This document shows positions 11,476 through 21,144 of a stretch of DNA of 64,000 nt, one piece after another. The stretch is from Lotus japonicus (lineage: Eukaryota; Streptophyta; Magnoliopsida; Fabales; Fabaceae): the NCBI RefSeq assembly GCF_012489685.1, contig NC_080046.1, positions 20,459,304 through 20,523,303 of the forward strand, written 5' to 3'. Position numbers and translations under genes: made by a program. The notes under the pieces are model-generated. The model saw nothing but the letters and a program-made list of their open reading frames with translations, was not told the DNA's origin and ran no database searches. Each line of letters begins with the position of its first letter. The first letter of the stretch is position 1.

Positions 11476-12915
11476 ATGATGGAGCAGAATTTCAACCATT
11501 CGTCATATCTACAAGTCCTCTGTGAGTACCAGGACTTGTGTCTCAAGGTACATGAAGACAATTGGATAGCATCGTTTTTTCCAAATAAAAAATTCAATCA
11601 AGTTTGGGAGTGGACAAAGGAAGTGAAAATTTTCTTGGAAAATGAGGTCAGACCAGAAATGGAAGAAATAGAAGAAAGAAGTCTTGAGCCCAACTCTGTT
11701 TGGTGCAATAACATAATATCAAGAATAAGGAAGGTGCGTGCCAAGCGTGGCCCAAATTTCACTTTCCAAATGGTAAGTGATGTGGGATCTTCCTCAATAA
11801 ATATGACCATGGTACCACTTTCTTTACATGAAGAAGGTTGCTGTGAATTTACATCGTTGATGGGCATACATTCTTGTGTTATGAGCGTGACTGCATTTTG
11901 TAGACAAAATAGTCGTATAGAAGATAAATACAATGACGATCTTCACGAGAGGAAAAATGAAGTGCTTGACTTCTTAAATAAGATCGAACAACAATTCGAT
12001 AGAAACAATTGTGAGATGGAATCTGGTTGGTACAGTAAGAAGATAGAAGAAGCAAGGTTGCTAATTGCCAAATACGAACCAGCATTATTTTCTCTCCAAT
12101 CTCATGATGTGGAATCTTCCTCAATAAATATACCTTGGTTACATAAGGAACTCTGCTATAAAATAAGGTTACTAATTAGAATAAAATGTGTTGACTTGAT
12201 AGCTTTTTGTGGTGACCCAGTACGCAAAGCTGCTACACTCAAGATAGAACTTCAGGAGGGGATAAACAAAGTGAATAAATTCCTATCAGAGATCAACCTG
12301 CAATTAAAAGAAAAGATTTGTGACCAGAATTCTGATTGGTACAGTGAAAAGGTAGCAGAAGCAAGGACCTTAATTGCCAAACGTTATTCAACATTCCTCC
12401 TCCGGCCTCAAGGTGTGGGATATACAAAGGATCAATACCAGATTTTTCTCAGCTTTCGAGGAGAAGACACTCGATACGGCTTTACACGTTATCTTTTTGA
12501 TGCTTTGCATCAAGCGGGATTCAATGTCTTCATGGATGATCGAGGGTTGGAAAGAGGGGACTCCATTTCACAAATTCTTATGGAGGCAATTGAAAATTCA
12601 AGACTTTCAATTATTATTTTCTCTAAACACTTTGCAAATTCCACATGGTGTCTTGATGAAGTTGTGAAGATTCTTGAGTGCAAACAGAAGAAAAATCAAC
12701 TAGTTTGGCCTGTCTTTTATAAGGTGGAGCCCTCTGACGTAAGATATCAAAATAGAAATTATGGAGAGGCTATGACTAAACATGAAACAAGGTATGGAGA
12801 TGATGTGGTCAGGAATTGGAGGTCAGCTTTGCACCAAGTCTGCGGCTTCAATGCTTTCCCGTACAAGAAAAATAGCGGGTATGTGATATGTTTAATTTCA
12901 TTTACTTTTATTTAA
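11476..12915 (+). CDS. TIR-domain protein with a threefold N-terminal repeat (truncated TNL or TIR-only immune gene)
   Basis: The open frame encodes 479 residues from tandem Met codons at 11476 and 11479. Residues about 319-460 form a plant TIR domain with F-L-S-F-R-G-E-D-T-R, the BB-loop region R-G-L-E-R-G-D-S-I, W-C-L-D-E-V and V-F-Y-K-V-E-P-S-D-V-R. The Glu in W-C-L-D-E (about residue 395) matches the catalytic Glu of plant TIR NADases. Plant TIRs hydrolyse NAD+ to make immune signals. Before it lie three related units, aligned on Trp 76, 185 and 288 (S-x-W-Y-S-x-K-x-x-E-A-R-x-L-I-A-K in the last two), a region I do not recognise. A donor site (GG/GTATGT) ends exon 1 at about 12878, where TNL genes usually splice; the last dozen residues (to 12915) are read-through of the intron. 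No NB-ARC or LRR follows within the window. It is either a TIR-only gene or a remnant. Confidence 0.85.
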   Translation: MMEQNFNHSSYLQVLCEYQDLCLKVHEDNWIASFFPNKKFNQVWEWTKEVKIFLENEVRPEMEEIEERSLEPNSVWCNNIISRIRKVRAKRGPNFTFQMVSDVGSSSINMTMVPLSLHEEGCCEFTSLMGIHSCVMSVTAFCRQNSRIEDKYNDDLHERKNEVLDFLNKIEQQFDRNNCEMESGWYSKKIEEARLLIAKYEPALFSLQSHDVESSSINIPWLHKELCYKIRLLIRIKCVDLIAFCGDPVRKAATLKIELQEGINKVNKFLSEINLQLKEKICDQNSDWYSEKVAEARTLIAKRYSTFLLRPQGVGYTKDQYQIFLSFRGEDTRYGFTRYLFDALHQAGFNVFMDDRGLERGDSISQILMEAIENSRLSIIIFSKHFANSTWCLDEVVKILECKQKKNQLVWPVFYKVEPSDVRYQNRNYGEAMTKHETRYGDDVVRNWRSALHQVCGFNAFPYKKNSGYVICLISFTFI

Positions 12916-13091
12916 ACATGTTAACAATGTGATAGATTTCCTTGTTTTATTAGAAGGTCTTGAATTTTTTAAAATGTATTTTGGTATGCTAATTATCATT
13001 TTATATGTGACTCAATTTGTTAACAATGAATTTTGTGAGATATAGTTGTATTATGTGTCTTTCAAAAAAAAAACTTCAAGTTTGTTTTAAA
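12879..13091 (+). other. Probable start of intron 1 of the TIR gene, cut by a Helitron
   Basis: The GTATGT donor at 12879 opens AT-rich, T-rich DNA that continues to the Helitron junction at 13091/13092. The sequence resuming at 15528 has no NB-ARC coding motif, so if downstream exons ever existed they are lost or lie beyond recognition. Confidence 0.5.
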
Positions 13092-13935
13092 CTAGACTAA
13101 GACCCGCGCGATGCGCGGTTGGCAAAATGAATTATTTCTCTTGTTAGAGTCAAAAGTGATACATGCAGTCTTGTAAATATAGCTATACTTTAGTTAATTA
13201 ATCTTAATATATTAGAAGTAAGAAAATTAAATGACTTTGAAACAAATTTTCATTTATCATATCATTGTACATGTATTGAATGGAATCATTTTTCATTTAA
13301 CTAATAAGATATGATATGAAGAGAGCAAAAAAGAGCAAATAGGTCATTGAAAGGGAATTTGAATTTCAACCTTTGTAAGGTCGTAGAAGATGACATGTGC
13401 AACATTCAAAAGTTAAAATGTCTAAATTACAAAAATGACAGTTAATTAAAGTTATGTCCTATTATATGTTATGTTGAGGCCTTGTTTGCACTTTTGCCCT
13501 TCCTTGCTTTTTGTTTTGCTCCTATAGTGGATGCTCTTGGCTCCTATATTGCAATTCCTTATCCAAGCATTGGTTTTTAAGAAATTTCATGGCAGTACAA
13601 ACACACATATGTAGCAAGCATGTGGGTTTCTAATTTCTACGTCGTGGCAGTACAAACATATATAGCAATACAAACACAGATATGAAAGGAAGTTTGAGCT
13701 TTCCTTTTTCAATTTAATATGGGAACTAAAACTCTGATAAAATTTAAATGTCTTCAACAAAATAGAACAATAATGTTATCAAATCAACCATTCCATTATG
13801 TCTGGATTCAGAACAAACCATGAAAATGACTGTAATACAGAGATAGGTTTGAAACAAAACAAAACATATAGAGCCTGAATAAGAAATCTAAGCTAAGAAT
13901 CCAAATAGCTCCATCAGTGACCACTGACCAGCACT

Positions 13936-14156
13936 TTACTCTTCTTCAGTGACAGATTCAACATCCTTCTTGTTGTGCTTCCTAGTGTACCTATGATTTT
14001 TCAGAAACTTGGGATCCATCCCTTTGGTGAAAGTGTGGCGGTGCCTCTTGGGCTTCTTGATGCCGTTTTTGTGTGCCTTGTAGGACTGGTTGTGAGCGGT
14101 GTGATTCTTCGACTTGGCAGTCTCTTCAACATCTGGTTGAGGAGCTAGGGTTTTTC
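13936..14156 (-). pseudogene. RPL29: Captured ribosomal protein eL29 (RPL29) coding segment inside the Helitron
   Basis: Minus-strand codons from 14118 to the stop at 13938-13936 encode 60 residues starting [14 protein letters not shown] and containing [13 protein letters not shown]. This is the plant 60S protein eL29, a ~61-residue basic protein of the large subunit, complete except for the first Met. The codon where ATG should be is ACT, and the frame runs open upstream (D-V-E-E-T) to a possible acceptor, GCGCAG/G, at 14157-14156. An AAACCCTAG telo-box-like word sits in this leader, as is usual for ribosomal genes. The only nearby ATG is out of frame. It could be translated only as a 3' exon fused to something upstream, so I treat it as a transduplicated fragment. 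The absence of premature stops suggests recent capture or selection. Confidence 0.88.
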
Positions 14157-14457
14157 CTGCGCAACAGAATAATGAGAACTAAAACTTTTATCCAAGTTTC
14201 TTAATGTCAATCTAGGTTTTTCATCGTGACATTCACAAGTAACCTGAATATTACATGGTTTAGGTATTCAGAAAAGTAAAAAGGATTACAACATATGTTC
14301 TTATTAAGAATGTCAATGAATTGAGAAAGAGAATTCGGATTAGAGGAAGGATACTTCATATAAGAGCTCAAATGCGAGGATTCAGTGATCAAACAATGAA
14401 GCTGTGATTATAAATACAAAATTGGGCAATCATAGATGTAAAAGTTGAATGCAAACC

Positions 14458-14746
14458 TTAGAAGGGAGTCTCAAAAGAAGCGTCGGATCTTAGTAGGCAT
14501 CTTCTGAAGTGGATCAGAGCAAACAACATCTTCGTCTGATCATCATCGTGATTCGTGAAGGCCTGAGTGGGTTCTAGCCTGAGATCCTTAAACTGAAACA
14601 CACACAACCACTTATTATATCAGAAATGTGAAAATGCCATAGATTAGTAGATCAACTGTAAGTGAAATGGAAGAGAGAAATATTACCTTCATTAAGACCT
14701 TGAGCTCGATGTGGATTGGTCGGGTTTTAAGATTTGCCAATCGCAT
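14458..14746 (-). CDS. Unidentified two-exon ORF within the Helitron, 64 residues if spliced
   Basis: Exon 1 (14746-14687) starts with ATG and ends AAG/GTAATA. Exon 2 (14592-14458) follows a pyrimidine-rich stretch ending TTTCAG and stops at TAA 14460-14458. The splice is phase 0 and joins M-R-L-A-N-L-K-T-R-P-I-H to F-K-D-L-R-L-E-P-T-Q. I do not recognise the family. The residues look like a piece of a globular protein rather than a small complete one, so this is probably a second captured host gene fragment upstream of the eL29 segment in the same transcriptional direction. The two could form one chimeric transcript, which would account for the eL29 segment having a splice acceptor but no start codon. 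Confidence 0.35.
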
Positions 14747-15527
14747 AGCAAATTAGCAACATGTAGCGTGCATCAAGTAAAAGAGGCTGTCAATTTTCAA
14801 AGGAAAATATGTTTTGATAAGAAAGAATGATACCTCCTTGTTGCCATAAGCCACACCAGATAGACAACATACTAACAAAAGAATAACAATAACAAAAGAA
14901 TTTGAAAAGATTGGGATCAAGTTCAATTTCATTCCAAATTAAATTAATTGTATCAAAACTGTCAAGCATCTCAGAGCTTCACTGTACATAATGGTAATAG
15001 ACAACATAACATACTAACAAAAGAATAACAATAACAATTTGTTCATCAGCATGATAAATCATTTTCAAACAGAGAAGGAAGAGATAAAACGTCAAAGAAG
15101 CAAACCAGATGCGTGAACGACAATGGTGTTTGTCCCGGCGAGAGTAGGCGGCGACGGCGCTGGATAAACGAAGGCAGCGCTGGGTGAAGGTCGCGCGAGG
15201 TTGTGCAAGCGATTTGGTGGTTGTAGCTCAGTTTGTGAGAGAATGGAAGTGGCGGCAAGCTAAGAGGAGGTGGCATTCTAGATCGGCGCGTCCCCTAAAG
15301 AAATAGTCTTGAATCAATGCTCGATATGCTGGAGAGGGGAAAAGAGAAGAACGCAAAAAACGGCGCATAGAAATGGCAAGGGTTCAATTGATAGTATGTT
15401 GTGTAAAATGTACGAGATGCAATGACACGTAATTAAAAATTCTGATGTGGCAAACTTATGTGAGTATAAGATAGATGATTTGGCAGCGCTACATTGCGCG
15501 CTTCACAATTACTATATTATAAATAGA

Positions 15528-16250
15528 TTGCAATGCAGTTTTATATTTTGTAAGACACATTGTTTTTGTGAAGACTGATTAGTCAATCATAATTTATAAC
15601 TTGTTTAATAAATAAAATGGACTAATAAGAAGACAATGAAAATCGTGCGCAAAATGAATTTGATCAAATGCTTTGCATATATATTATTTTTGTAGGTACG
15701 AATGTGATTTTATTCAAAGTATAGTAAGTGCTGCCACCAAAATTAGAGATGGTTTGTAAGCATGGATATGGTGACTAGAAGAAAGACGGTATCTTCAGAG
15801 TGTTTGCTCCCAATAGATGGTGGGGGATTATAGTTGTTTTGTATTGGTAGGTGTTTTTCCTTTCATGTTTCGTGTATGTTTTAACCATCTCTTAATCTTA
15901 TGGGATAGAATCATAGAAATGTTCTCAGAAATTTGTATGAATAAGCTTCTTTTTCTGTCAAAAGAAAAGGACTGTATTTTCTCTTGTTCCGAGTGAGAGA
16001 TAACTAGTTGTAAACTGTTACTGGCTCTCAAATGGACTGCAGTTGTCAATTTGTCATGTATTATCATTAATAAAAAATGTTGGTATGTATAAATGGTTGG
16101 GTCTATCTTACTGCTCTCCATTTTAGCATTGAACCCACTTTATGCAGCAATCACATGGAGACAAGAATAAAGTACAAATGCTAAGCTTTGAGGTCAGATA
16201 TATTTGGGTAGCAACTTATGGTCCATCTGACAATCAAGGGAAAAATTAAT
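15528..16250. other. Unassigned intergenic DNA
   Basis: AT-rich with short open frames only (for example 15828-16121 on the minus strand, no motif). No NB-ARC remnant of the TIR gene was found here. Confidence 0.4.
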
Positions 16251-16259
16251 TAGTTTTTA

Positions 16260-16403
16260 GGCTTAATTGCACTTTTGGTCCCCTAAGTATCACAATTGTG
16301 CGATTTGGGTCCCCTATGTTTAAAACGAGCGATTTACATCCTTAATGTTTCAAAACGTGAAAATGTTACCCCTCCGTTAACCCTCCGTTCAAATCATTGA
16401 CGG
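16260..16403 (+). repeat. Left terminal inverted repeat of the MULE
   Basis: Begins GGCTTAATTGCACTTTTGGT and pairs with 20992-21135. The only difference seen is CGTG versus TGTG near position 16356. MULE TIRs usually also carry the promoter of the adjacent gene; the transposase start is 230 bp inward. Confidence 0.96.
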
Positions 16404-16633
16404 CAGATGCCTACATGGCTTTGATTTATTACGTGGAACGGTTAAAAAATAAAAGAAAAATAATTGTAACCTGAATCAGAAAAGAAAAAAAAAAACCCAA
16501 GCCCATATAAATACAAATTTGTAACCCTAAATTCCCAAATCCTATCCTAGAATAGAAGTGCAATCTGAGAGAGGAGAGTAGAAGCGTGAAGAAGCTTCTT
16601 CTTCATCCAACGGTGAAGCTTTGAGATTCAACA

Positions 16634-19600
16634 ATGGCAAGTGGTCCCAAAACGCGTGGAGGATCGAGTAGTCCACCGAGTAGCGCACGAGGAAGGATTC
16701 CAAGTCGAAAGGAACATGTGGTCCCTGAAGACACATGCGAGGAGACCGCCTTTTTCTTGATTACGGGGGAGAAGATTCCAACACACATGCGTTTCAGGTA
16801 TTGTGGTTCTCCCTATCCATTATGTTCTGTCTCTTTCTAAAACTTGCTAGGATTGTTAGTTCTCCGTGAAGGTTTGTCATAATTTTAATATATCATCCCC
16901 TCCTACACATTATTCATGCGACCCCTTTTTTATTCCAATTCTGACTAAGCATATGTGGTCCACACACCCCACACATCAGGTTTGTCATCATTTTAGCACA
17001 ATGAATGGTTGTTAGTTCTACACCCACCAAGGTTAATAGAGTGTTGGGAATAATTTTCAATTTTCTAAAATCATTTGTCCATTCACAAAAACTGATACTT
17101 CTTTCACAATCACTTTTCTTCTAAACACGACAACTCATCATATTTCTAACCATGGTACTTAGACATTCTAGAATATCAAAGGTTGTTGAGGTCTATTTAT
17201 ATTTTTCTAAGCACTGTTAAGAAATAGACTCATTTTTTTGCAACTTCCTACTATTTCATATAACACTAAACAAGGACATAAGATCCATAGAACACTAAAC
17301 TATTTCATAGCACTGTTAAGTACAGTTTATTTTACTTCATGAGAAAATAAATTGCATGTTTAATAAGTTTGTTTGTAATTTACCATTGTAGGCCTGTTGG
17401 ATTGAACTCAGTGACAGCTCATATTTGGCATGGAGGGTATTTTGTGGAAGAACCTAGGTTTGAATATGTGGGGGGTAGTTGTAAATCTCTACCGAACCGG
17501 GATAGTGATCAAATTAACTCCATAGAAGTGGGCAACGTGGTAACTGCACTGGGTTATGACATTACCTCTGTAAAATGTTTGTGGTATAGAAATCCTGTGT
17601 TGGGCTTGTTCAATGGTAGGAGACCCTTTAATGATGATAATGATGTGTTCCAGTTTCTGAAAGATGTTCAGGGGCATGATGAGGTTGATTTCTTTGTTGA
17701 GCATTGGATGCATACTGTGCCTCTCAGTGTTATACCAGGTGACAGGGTTGAAGTGAATTGTGAGAGGGAATTATCTGTTGAGATAATTGGGGTGAACACA
17801 CAAGGATCTAGTGAGGTTGAGAATGGTGATGAGGTTGTAAGTGCTATAAAAGTGGGTGTGCAATCTGTGGAGGAGGTGCTTGTGCAAATTGTGGAGGATG
17901 GTGAGAAGGATACCCAGAATTCTGATGAGTTTGTGAAGGAGAAGCAAAAATCTGTGGAGGTGAATGATCTGGGAGCACATTCTGACAGTGAGTTTGATGA
18001 TTATGATGATGATTCCTTTGATGAAGATTATGAAGCATCTGAGGATGAGGAGGAATCTGATGCCATTAGCTTGGATGATAGTGACTATGATGAGAGTTGG
18101 GATTGGACTGCTAGCCTACCATCTCAACCAAATGGATCTGTTGTAGTACAGGCTGTTCAAGCTTCTTTAAATCCCAATCCGGCTGAATTTAATGATTTTG
18201 AGAATGAAGATGGTGACAGTGATGATTTAGAAACCCCACCTGGTAGTGATGATGATGATGAGGTTGAAAGGAGAAAATTTCCCAGATTTAAGCCTAGTGA
18301 AGATGACGTGGAGATAAAACTTGAGAAGGGGCAAATATTCACTGCTAAGAGTATCTTTATCACTGCTGTGAAGGAATATGCACTGCAGAATAAGAAGAGT
18401 ATACATTTTGAGAAGAATGATTCCAAGAGGGTTGTAGTTAAGTGCTTGAAAGGGTGTCCATTCCATATAAGGGCAGCAAAGTACTCTGAGAAGACCTATT
18501 TCCAGATTGTGACACTAATGCCTGACCATACTTGCCACAGGACATCAAAAAATAGACAAGCCAGGACCAGTTACATTGCAAAAAAGTTTGTTGCTACTCT
18601 TAGGCATTCCCCCACACTGAAGGTGAGAGCTTAGGCATTCCCGCATCATTACATAGCTTTTGTTCCTTGATTGTATTTATGTTATGGAATTTGGAATTGG
18701 GTTTAGATTTGTATTCCTGGTGATTTTTACTTCATGAGATAATTCCATTAAAACAATTTCAGTTTTGTGAATTGTATTCGATTGTATTCTGATTCAGTTT
18801 TGTGAATTGTATTCAAGCTTTGTTAGAGGCTTGGCAGCTATATTTTCTTTCTGATAATTTATATGATTCCACACTGAAGGTGAAAGCTTTGGTTGAGGAG
18901 GCAAAGACAAGGTGGGGCATAGTTCTAACCAGATTCCAGGCATATCGAGCAAAGGTCAGGGCACTTGAAATGATTCAAGGGGCAATCTCTGAGCAGTATT
19001 CCCATCTGAGGAGCTATGCAGATGAACTCCTAAGGAGTAACCCAGGCAGCACAGTGATTATTAAAAGCACAGTTGGGGTAGTTGGTCCAGTTTTTGAAAG
19101 GATCTATGTATGCTTTGCTGCTTGTAAAACTGCCTTTGCAACCACATGCAGACCCTTGATAGGATTGGATGGATGTTTCCTAAAGGGTGTATATGGTGGG
19201 CAGTTGCTTCGTGCTGTGGGAAAGGATCGCAACAACCAGATGATTCCCATAGCATTTGCTGTGGTAGAAGCTGAAACAAAAGAGTCATGGACTTGGTTTC
19301 TGGAACTATTGTTGTCTGATTTGGACAGAATTCAGCGTAGACCCTGGTGTTTCATTTCAGATCAACAAAAAGTAAGTTGTCTTAAATACAACTCATTTTA
19401 TATTTGCTGAAAGTTGCATATAATATTGTATTAAATCTACTATGTTGTTGTTGCTAGGGCTTGGTGCCTACTTTGCAGGAGATGATTTCCAGTGTAGACC
19501 ACAGGTTGTGTGTCAAGCATTTGTATGGCAACTGGAGGAAAAAGTATCCTGGTGAGGAGATGAAAGGAGCACTTTGGGATGCAGCAAGAGCAAGCACGGA

Positions 19601-19928
19601 GCCAGAGTTTGATAGGGCCATGGAGAGGTTGAAGACATTGAATGAAGAAGCTTGGAAAGACATGTGTGAAATACCACCTAAGATGTGGAGTAGGTCAGCA
19701 TTCAGCACCTATCCTCAATGTGATCTCCAAGTCAACAACATGTGCGAGGCCTTCAATAGAGCCATCCTGGAATATAGAGACAAGCCTATAATCTCACTCA
19801 TTGAAGGTTTGAAGTTTTATCTGAGCAAACCAAAAAGATCCACAGCACAAAGTTTTACATCCAATGAATACTTCAAGATACCCAACCAGCCAAAGGAAAT
19901 AAAGATCCACATGCTCTCAGCCACTTGA
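16634..19928 (+). CDS. MuDR-type transposase of the MULE, four exons, C-terminally short
   Basis: Predicted exons are 16634-16797, 17392-18622, 18880-19371 and 19458-19928, all with GT/AG borders and consistent phases, giving about 785 residues. The N-terminal part (exon 2 start) resembles the PB1-like region of plant MULE proteins. It is followed by an acidic linker rich in Asp/Glu, then a MuDR DNA-binding zinc region (C-L-K-G-C-P-F-H ... H-T-C) near residues 420-450. The MULE DDE core has I-G-L-D-G-C-F-L-K, the A-V-V-E-A-E-T-K-E-S-W-T-W motif and I-S-D-Q-Q-K split across intron 3. The protein stops about 60 residues after M-C-E-A-F-N, before the SWIM (C-x-C-x(n)-C-x-H) finger normally present. 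Intron 2 is uncertain: an ACACTGAAGGTGA word is duplicated at both borders, so an internal duplication is an alternative. It acts on its own TIRs in the nucleus. Activity is doubtful without the C-terminus. Confidence 0.88.
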
Positions 19929-20283
19929 GCAATTTCCAATCAGCAAACAGAATGAATGTATCACACAAACACAACCAGAAGCACACTACCAGCCAGGAAT
20001 TGTAACAAAAATCCCACAGATGACAAGGAAAAATCTGCAAAGATTATGCAGTACCTTCTCGCATCCAAAAACAGCAAAAGACAGTACCTTCTCGCATCAC
20101 AATGGAGTATATGATGACATTATGATGATTATAAGATCAATGAAAGGAAGCTCTAGAGAGCATGCCAAGAACAAATGCCACGAACAACCTTGTGCATTTC
20201 ATTGAATTTGAGTTACATAACCCATTGTGCATTACATTTCATCAAAATGGTGCATTACATGACAAGTAAACACACTTTCTAGA

Positions 20284-20762
20284 CTAATACTTCATATATA
20301 GCATGCCAAGAACAAAGGCTAACACCACACTAATGACCCAAACAGTTACAGCAATCCTAACAAAGGATTTATCCTTCCTCTTCATGTCTTCAATTCTTCC
20401 AAGCAACCCAGCAATAATCTTCATGTCCCTTGCGTTACCTTCACCATCATACCAAACAAAATAGTTGCAGCAGTTTTTCCCGTCACTTGAAAATACCCAA
20501 TTTCGAAAATTAGGGTTCATCAAAATAGTTGCAGCACTTATATACATTCAATCTTCAAAAATTAATTAAAGGAGAAGCAACTGGGAGTTACCTTATACAT
20601 TCCACAGCCAAAGAATCGCCTTCCCGGGTTGTCATCTGACCACGACGTCACCAATGGAGCTTGAACCCCACAGTCACAGAGTCTTCTCCTTCGCACACTG
20701 GCTTCGACGTCACCAATGGAGGTCGAAGATGAAGCTTGACGACCTCCACCATCGTGAGTTCA
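20284..20762 (-). pseudogene. GRF zinc-finger and membrane-anchor gene carried antisense in the MULE
   Basis: Minus strand. The upstream exon (about 20760-20592) reads R-R-R-R-L-C-D-C-G-V-Q-A-P-L and N-P-G-R-R-F-F-G-C, then a GTAACT donor. The downstream exon (about 20485-20284) reads N-C-C-N-Y-F-V-W-Y-D, a charged helix (I-I-A-G-L-L-G-R-I-E-D) and a terminal hydrophobic segment (V-W-V-I-S-V-V-L-A-F-V-L). This is the GRF-type zinc finger (ligands C-x-C, C, C) plus C-terminal helix and membrane span of the plant family resembling At4g04775. The finger frame has no Met after an in-frame TGA at 20762-20760; the nearest ATG is one base out of frame, and the splice phase also does not close cleanly, so the copy looks broken. 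Such genes recur beside plant transposases, but their function there is not known to me. Confidence 0.65.
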
Positions 20763-20991
20763 GATTGCGTAGTTGTGGGACGTGATGAAGCTTCTCTGGT
20801 TCGGGTTAATGGAAGAAGAGAACGATGGGGAAGAAGGGAATGATGGGGGAAGAAGAGAACAATGCATCTGTGATCCCCCATGGCTTTCACGTGTGTTTTA
20901 TTTAACATAGGTTAATTTTTATTTTTTATTTTATTTGTCCATATAAGCTAAGTAATGCCAAGTAGATTAATGAGTGCCACGTCATTAACTT

Positions 20992-21135
20992 CCGTCAATG
21001 ATTTGAACGGAGGGTTAACGGAGGGGTAACATTTTCACATTTTGAAACATTAAGGATGTAAATCGCTCGTTTTAAACATAGGGGACCCAAATCGCACAAT
21101 TGTGATACTTAGGGGACCAAAAGTGCAATTAAGCC
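20992..21135 (-). repeat. Right terminal inverted repeat of the MULE
   Basis: Reverse complement of 16260-16403. It ends ...CAATTAAGCC at 21135, followed by the TAGTTTTTA duplication. Confidence 0.96.
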
Positions 21136-21144
21136 TAGTTTTTA

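Larger units (their letters stand above)
13092..15527 (-). mobile_element. Helitron (non-autonomous) carrying host gene fragments
   Basis: On the minus strand the element begins 5'-TC (TCTATTTATAATATAG) after an A (15528) and ends with a GC hairpin (CCGCGCATCGCGCGG), a short spacer and CTAG at 13095-13092, followed by T. Insertion between A and T, a 5' TC, a 3' hairpin about 10 bases from CTAG and no target duplication are the Helitron signature. The subterminal 5' region also carries a GCGCGCAATGTAGCGC hairpin. At 2436 bp it has no Rep/helicase gene, so it depends on rolling-circle proteins in trans. It contains an eL29 ribosomal-protein segment and an unidentified two-exon ORF. Confidence 0.85.
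16251..21144 (+). mobile_element. MuDR-like MULE transposon, structurally complete
   Basis: The 9-bp target duplication TAGTTTTTA lies at 16251-16259 and 21136-21144, the standard size for Mutator-like elements. The element is 16260-21135 (4876 bp). Terminal inverted repeats 16260-16403 and 20992-21135 are 144 bp, with a single mismatch seen by eye. It encodes a MuDR-type transposase on the plus strand and a GRF zinc-finger gene on the minus strand, converging from the two ends. The perfect target duplication and near-perfect TIRs indicate a young insertion. Confidence 0.96.

Noticed and set aside
15528..16250. Search for NB-ARC exons of the TIR gene beyond the Helitron
   Set aside because: No P-loop (G-x-G-G-x-G-K-T), GLPL or MHD motif in any frame.
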